Origin: RGIG3009 sp045630765
GTDB taxonomy: Bacteria; Bacillota; Clostridia; Oscillospirales; Acutalibacteraceae
DNA: 26,183 nucleotides
Assembly: GCA_045630765.1 (NCBI GenBank)
Contig: JAZQTM010000004.1
Location: 1-26,183, forward strand
Direction of reading: 5' to 3'
Numbering within the stretch: the first letter of the stretch is position 1; each line of letters opens with the position of its first letter. This document shows, piece after piece, positions 22,556 to 26,183 of this stretch. The notes below the pieces were generated by a model. That model was given only the letters and a program-made list of their open reading frames with translations. It was not told the DNA's origin and made no database searches. The translations under genes were made by a program, and so were the position numbers.

Positions 22556-24490
22556 TCACATATTCTGCTGACGCGTATAATCCAACAAACCGCCCGCCAA
22601 CAGCATATCGATCTGACGATCCGAAAACGTCGTATTCAACGCAATTTCGGCACCGGTAGTTTCATTTTTAAGCACCAACGGCTCGCGGCGCGTCAAACGA
22701 CCGCGCACGTCCGATAACACCAGACGGTCGCCGAGTGAAATGCGATCGTAATCTGCCTCGTCAGCAAACGTCAACGGAATAATGCCCGCATTGATAAGAT
22801 TTGCCACGTGGATACGGGCAAAAGACTTAACAATAACCGCTTTGATTCCCAGATACAACGGTGCCAAGGCGGCGTGTTCACGTGAGCTGCCTTGTCCGTA
22901 GTTCGAACCACCGATGATAAAGCCCATTCCCTCTTCCTTACAGCGTGCAGGGAACTCGGGATCACACCGCACAAAGCAATGCTCCGAAATTGCGGGAATA
23001 TTCGAACGCAACGGCAGAATTTTCGCGCCGGCAGGCATAATGTGGTCGGTTGTGATGTTATCGCCAACCTTGAGAAGCACCTTGGCAGCGATTTCCTCCG
23101 CCATCGGCGAGGTCTTCGGGAAGGGTTTGATATTGGGACCACGCACCACTTCCACCGTGTTCATATCCGCTTCGTCAATCGGTGCTACAACCATATTGTC
23201 ATTCACCAAGAAGCGTTTGGGCATAGTAAATTTAGGTGCTTTACCGGCGGTACGCGGATCGGTAAACACACCCGTCAAAGCGGAAACAGCCGCCGTTTCA
23301 GGGCTGACGAGATATACCTGGCCATCAGCCGTACCGGAACGTCCTTCAAAGTTACGGTTGAACGTACGCAGGGAAACACCCTTGGAGTTCGGCGATTGAC
23401 CCATACCGATACACGGACCGCAAGCGCACTCCAAAATACGCGCACCCGCAGCGATCAAATCCGCAAGCGCACCATTTTCCGCCAACATCGTATACACTTG
23501 TTTCGATCCAGGAGCGATCGACAAGCTAACATTCGGATGTACCGTTTTTCCTTTCAAGATAGCGGCTACTTTGAGCATATCCATCAGCGACGAGTTCGTG
23601 CAAGAACCGATGCAGCACTGATCCACTGCCAGCCCCTGCAATTCCGAAACCGGTTTCACAGCGTCCGGCGAATGCGGGCAAGCAGCCAACGGAACCAACG
23701 TATTCAGATCAATATCGATAACCTCGTCATATTCGGCATCTGCGTCCGGTTGCAGTGCCACCCAGTCGCACTCTCTTCCCTGCGCTTTCATAAACTCGCG
23801 CGTAACGTCATCAGACGGGAAAATAGAAGTGGACGCGCCAAGCTCGGCGCCCATATTGGTAATCGTTGCTCGCTCGGGAACCGACAAGGATTTGACACCT
23901 TCGCCGCCGTATTCCACGATCTTACCGACGCCGCCCTTGACAGACATACGGCGAAGCACTTCCAAAATGACGTCTTTCGCAGCGACCCACGGCTGCAAAC
24001 GACCGGTAAGGTTGACACGGACCATTTTCGGCATGGTGATATAGTACGTACCGCCGCCCATCGCCACAGCGACATCCAAGCCGCCTGCGCCGAACGCCAG
24101 CATACCGATACCGCCGCCCGTAGGCGTGTGACTATCCGAACCAATCAAGGTCTTACCGGGAATACCAAAGCGTTCCAGATGAACCTGATGGCAGATACCG
24201 TTACCGGGACGCGAAAAGTAAATACCGTGTTTGTTACAAACCGTCTGAATATACCGATGATCGTCGGCATTTTCAAAACCTGTCTGTAAGGTGTTATGGT
24301 CAATATAAGCAACCGAACGTTCCGTACGCACGCGCGGTACGCCCATCGCTTCAAACTCCAAATATGCCATAGTACCCGTGGCATCCTGCGTAAGAGTCTG
24401 ATCAATCTTCAATCCGATTTCTTCACCGACACGCATTTCTCCGCAAACCAAATGCGAACGTATCAGTTTTTGTGCTAAAGTGTCACCCAA
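22556..24490 (-). CDS. acn: Aconitate hydratase (single-chain, about 640 residues)
   Basis: Aconitase interconverts citrate and isocitrate with a [4Fe-4S] cluster. The three cluster cysteines are visible at C297 (G-S-C-T-N-S) and C357-x2-C360 (C-G-P-C-I-G-M-G). Substrate-binding motifs I-G-S-D-S-H-T-P-T and, in the swivelling C-terminal domain, G-S-S-R-E-H-A-A are intact. At 644 residues it is the compact type found in many Clostridia. The frame extends to a GTG at 24499, but that codon overlaps the ribosome site AAAAGGAG (24499-24506). The TTG at 24490, eight bases downstream of it, gives the usual start M-G-x-T-L-A-x-K. No citrate synthase or isocitrate dehydrogenase gene is nearby. It heads the operon with rex. 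Confidence 0.93.
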   Translation of the reverse strand: MGDTLAQKLIRSHLVCGEMRVGEEIGLKIDQTLTQDATGTMAYLEFEAMGVPRVRTERSVAYIDHNTLQTGFENADDHRYIQTVCNKHGIYFSRPGNGICHQVHLERFGIPGKTLIGSDSHTPTGGGIGMLAFGAGGLDVAVAMGGGTYYITMPKMVRVNLTGRLQPWVAAKDVILEVLRRMSVKGGVGKIVEYGGEGVKSLSVPERATITNMGAELGASTSIFPSDDVTREFMKAQGRECDWVALQPDADAEYDEVIDIDLNTLVPLAACPHSPDAVKPVSELQGLAVDQCCIGSCTNSSLMDMLKVAAILKGKTVHPNVSLSIAPGSKQVYTMLAENGALADLIAAGARILECACGPCIGMGQSPNSKGVSLRTFNRNFEGRSGTADGQVYLVSPETAAVSALTGVFTDPRTAGKAPKFTMPKRFLVNDNMVVAPIDEADMNTVEVVRGPNIKPFPKTSPMAEEIAAKVLLKVGDNITTDHIMPAGAKILPLRSNIPAISEHCFVRCDPEFPARCKEEGMGFIIGGSNYGQGSSREHAALAPLYLGIKAVIVKSFARIHVANLINAGIIPLTFADEADYDRISLGDRLVLSDVRGRLTRREPLVLKNETTGAEIALNTTFSDRQIDMLLAGGLLDYTRQQNM

Positions 24491-24498
24491 GAAACTCA

Positions 24499-24506
24499 CT
24501 CCTTTT
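24499..24506 (-). promoter_or_regulatory. Ribosome binding site deciding the aconitase TTG start
   Basis: On the minus strand the sequence is AAAAGGAG. It lies exactly eight bases before the TTG at 24490 and overlaps the GTG at 24499, which therefore cannot be the start. Confidence 0.8.
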
Positions 24507-24518
24507 GCTATTCAGTAT

Positions 24519-24548
24519 ATTATAGAACATCCGTACACACCTTGTCAA
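24519..24548 (-). promoter_or_regulatory. Promoter of the acn-rex operon
   Basis: On the minus strand, a perfect TTGACA (24548-24543) and a perfect TATAAT (24524-24519) are 18 bases apart, about 28 bases before the TTG start. Confidence 0.82.
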
Positions 24549-24559
24549 TTATTTATCAA
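24542..24559. promoter_or_regulatory. Candidate Rex operator
   Basis: TTGTCAATTATTTATCAA matches the clostridial Rex consensus TTGTTAA-N4-TTAACAA at 12 of 14 defined positions. It covers the -35 box of the acn-rex promoter, where bound Rex would block RNA polymerase. Confidence 0.6.
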
Positions 24560-24583
24560 TATTTACAATTACGATATTTTCTC

Positions 24584-24612
24584 TTGATTATCATAAGGTT
24601 TTGCGCTATAAT
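24584..24612 (+). promoter_or_regulatory. Promoter of the YloU/FakA genes
   Basis: TTGATT (24584-24589) and a perfect TATAAT (24607-24612) are 17 bases apart. The predicted transcript start near 24619 leaves a leader of about 75 bases before the preferred start of the Asp23-family gene. Confidence 0.75.
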
Positions 24613-24693
24613 AACCTAAAGTGGTGTTTTATGCGTTCTGTTAGAAAACATCGCCAAGCACTTTATTATGCAAAGAAAGGTGTGTATACCGAT

Positions 24694-25047
24694 ATGATCC
24701 GAATTGATAATCATTTGGGAAGTATTGAGATTTCGCAGGAATATTTTGCCTATCTGATCGGCAACGCGGTTTCGTCTTGTTACGGCGTCGCCGGTATGGT
24801 CAAGAGCGGCACTCGTCAAGGCCTGCGTTCTATCTTTTTTAAACGTTCCTTTGCCGACGAGGGTATTCACGTTCGCAGTGAAAACGATCGGCTGATCGTG
24901 GATCTTCACATTTGTGTGATTTACGGTATGAATATCGCTGAGATCTCAAAAAGTATTATCAACAAGGTTCGCTATACCGTTGAGGAAGCAACCGGTTTAT
25001 CTGTCAAAAAAGTCAATGTATATATCGACGGAATGAAATCCGAATAA
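24694..25047 (+). CDS. Asp23/Gls24 family envelope stress response protein (YloU-like)
   Basis: This is a small cytoplasmic protein, 117 residues, of the alkaline-shock/YloU family. Family features are the N-terminal G-S-I-E-I-S-Q-E-Y-F-A-Y-L-I-G followed by C-Y-G-V-A-G-M, the middle I-V-D-L-H-I-C-V-I-Y-G-M-N-I, and the C-terminal V-K-K-V-N-V-Y-I-D-G. The frame is open upstream, and an ATG at 24631 would add 21 residues with a basic, non-conserved sequence. I prefer the ATG at 24694 because the family N-terminus begins there; its ribosome site (AAAGG) is rather distant. In Bacillota this gene commonly precedes the fatty-acid kinase gene, as here. Molecular role unknown. Confidence 0.85.
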   Translation: MIRIDNHLGSIEISQEYFAYLIGNAVSSCYGVAGMVKSGTRQGLRSIFFKRSFADEGIHVRSENDRLIVDLHICVIYGMNIAEISKSIINKVRYTVEEATGLSVKKVNVYIDGMKSE

Positions 25048-25103
25048 CGTGATATGATACGGCTACAGTAACCCGACGTCCCCATTGAAAAGGAGTGCTA
25101 CGT

Positions 25104-26183
25104 TTGATACAAGGTAACCTATTACGTGATGCGATGATTTCCGCATCGAATGTTCTTGCCGGACAAAAGCAACAGGTGGATGAACTCAACATCTTCCCTG
25201 TTCCCGATGGCGATACCGGCACCAATATGTCCATGACTTTCTCTGCCGCTGCGCGAGAGTTGGCTCGATTGGCCGATCCCACGGTCAGCCAAGTCGCTGA
25301 CACCGCTTCCTCCGCCCTTTTGCGCGGTGCACGCGGTAACTCCGGCGTTATTTTATCGTTATTGTTCCGTGGCTTTTCAAAAGGCTTGAAAGGCAAAACG
25401 GAAGCAAACGGTTCCGATTTGGCAGCCGCATTAACTCTCGGCGTTGAAGCGGCATACAAAGCCGTCATGAAACCTACCGAAGGTACGATTCTGACCGTCG
25501 CCCGTGAAGCCGCCGAAAAAGGCGTTGCCGCCGCCGAAGCAGACACCTCTGCCACTGCGGTATGGGCGGTTATTTGCGAGGAGGCGGAAGCCTCGTTGCA
25601 GCGCACCCCCGAATTGCTCCCCGTCCTCAAAAAGGCCGGTGTCGTCGATGCGGGCGGTCAAGGTCTTTGCATCATTTTCCGCGCAATGCAAGCGGTTTTC
25701 AACGGTGAACCGATCGTACAAGGGGATACTCCCCTTTCAGCCGCACCTGCTCAAAAATCGGCAAGTGCCGCCGCATCCTTCGATGCAGACATCACCTTTA
25801 CCTATTGCACCGAGTTCATTGTCGCGCGTGACAAAACCTGCACCAAAGATCCGCTCCAGCTCCGCGCTTATTTGGAAACCATCGGCGATTGCGTCGTTGT
25901 CGTAGACGATGATGAGATCATCAAGGTCCACGTTCACACCAACGATCCCGGTAAAGCACTGAGCAAAGGTGTGGAATACGGTGCATTTGAAACCGTCAAG
26001 GTTGAAAATATGCGTATCCAGCACGAAAATGCCGGTTGGCTTCCCGAAGAGGAACCCGCCCCCGCCGCTCCTGCTCGCGTTGAACCGGAAGAAGAGTTCG
26101 GTTTTGTTGCCGTGGCAGCCGGCGACGGTTTGCAAGCATTGTTCACCGACCTCGGTTGCAGTCAGGTCGTTTCGGGCGGTCAG
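25104..26183 (+). CDS. fakA: Fatty acid kinase catalytic subunit FakA (DAK2 domain; 3' end outside window)
   Basis: FakA phosphorylates fatty acids held by FakB proteins, so that exogenous fatty acids can enter phospholipids. The frame is open from the TTG at 25104 to the last base (360 codons) with no stop, so the C-terminus is missing; the full protein is usually around 550 residues. The DAK2 nucleotide site is clear: F-P-V-P-D35-G-D37-T-G-T-N41-M, followed by R-G-A-R-G-N-S-G-V-I (74-83) and V-V-D-A-G-G-Q-G. A P/A/E-rich linker near residues 312-330 leads into the C-terminal domain. AAAAGGAG at 25088-25095 lies eight bases before the TTG, which fixes the start. It follows the YloU-like gene after 56 bases, the usual order. 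Confidence 0.92.
   Translation, partial: MIQGNLLRDAMISASNVLAGQKQQVDELNIFPVPDGDTGTNMSMTFSAAARELARLADPTVSQVADTASSALLRGARGNSGVILSLLFRGFSKGLKGKTEANGSDLAAALTLGVEAAYKAVMKPTEGTILTVAREAAEKGVAAAEADTSATAVWAVICEEAEASLQRTPELLPVLKKAGVVDAGGQGLCIIFRAMQAVFNGEPIVQGDTPLSAAPAQKSASAAASFDADITFTYCTEFIVARDKTCTKDPLQLRAYLETIGDCVVVVDDDEIIKVHVHTNDPGKALSKGVEYGAFETVKVENMRIQHENAGWLPEEEPAPAAPARVEPEEEFGFVAVAAGDGLQALFTDLGCSQVVSGGQ

Noticed and set aside
22892..24289. Long plus-strand open frame (465 codons) opposite the aconitase gene
   Set aside because: It is rich in R, H and T, has no recognisable domain and no ribosome site, and lies wholly antisense to a gene with intact cluster cysteines. It is a codon-bias shadow.
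25048..25103. Separate promoter for fakA in the gap after the YloU-like gene
   Set aside because: A TATGAT-like element occurs near 25070, but no acceptable -35 lies 16-18 bases upstream; co-transcription with the YloU-like gene is simpler.

Overview
The window reads as a chromosomal, mostly housekeeping segment of a low-to-moderate GC member of the Bacillota, class Clostridia, probably an Oscillospirales-like anaerobe. Reasons: strong AGGAGG-type ribosome sites, frequent GTG and TTG starts, TTGACA/TATAAT promoters with 17-bp spacers (often extended with TG), Rex, a group II ECF transporter core, a DUF5711 protein, a VTC/DUF4956 pair, a YloU/FakA pair and a ClpE-type unfoldase. The taxon is an inference from gene content; no rRNA is present. 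I saw no insertion sequence, prophage, CRISPR array or long repeat, and no gene-free stretch longer than about 200 bases.

Layout. 1-3280 is plus strand: the 3' end of a glycoside hydrolase-like gene, a nucleoside hydrolase with its own promoter and terminator, then a HAD phosphatase and a PHP-family phosphatase in a two-gene unit. 14887 down to 3261 is one co-directional minus-strand run of 13 genes: ruvC-ruvA-ruvB, a SAM methyltransferase, ecfA1-ecfA2-ecfT, truA, a membrane-anchored DUF5711 protein, a CvpA-family protein, pgsA, clpE and a low-molecular-weight phosphatase. It has a clear promoter before ruvC and a shared bidirectional terminator at its end. 14932-17743 holds uridine phosphorylase and an ABC-F ATPase, transcribed divergently from a nearly mirror-symmetric double promoter. 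17748-19109 is a two-gene VTC polyphosphate polymerase/DUF4956 unit on the minus strand, facing a pyridoxal/pyridoxamine kinase gene. A tRNA-Val(GAC) with a perfect consensus promoter follows.

24490 down to 20284 is a tightly packed minus-strand operon: aconitase, the redox repressor Rex, then an HprK-like kinase, a PqqD-like (RRE) protein and an S26-type peptidase. A candidate Rex operator overlaps the operon promoter. The last three genes look like a minimal peptide or protein maturation cassette with no visible substrate. This is the least ordinary part of the window. The right end, on the plus strand, holds an Asp23/YloU protein and the start of FakA, which runs off the window.

How they work together: ruvABC resolve Holliday junctions; EcfA1A2T energise vitamin uptake with S components encoded elsewhere; pgsA, cvpA and fakA concern membrane lipids and the envelope; ClpE acts in protein quality control; the nucleoside hydrolase and uridine phosphorylase salvage nucleosides; Rex probably links NADH/NAD+ state to aconitase expression and, through the shared transcript, to the kinase/RRE/peptidase trio.
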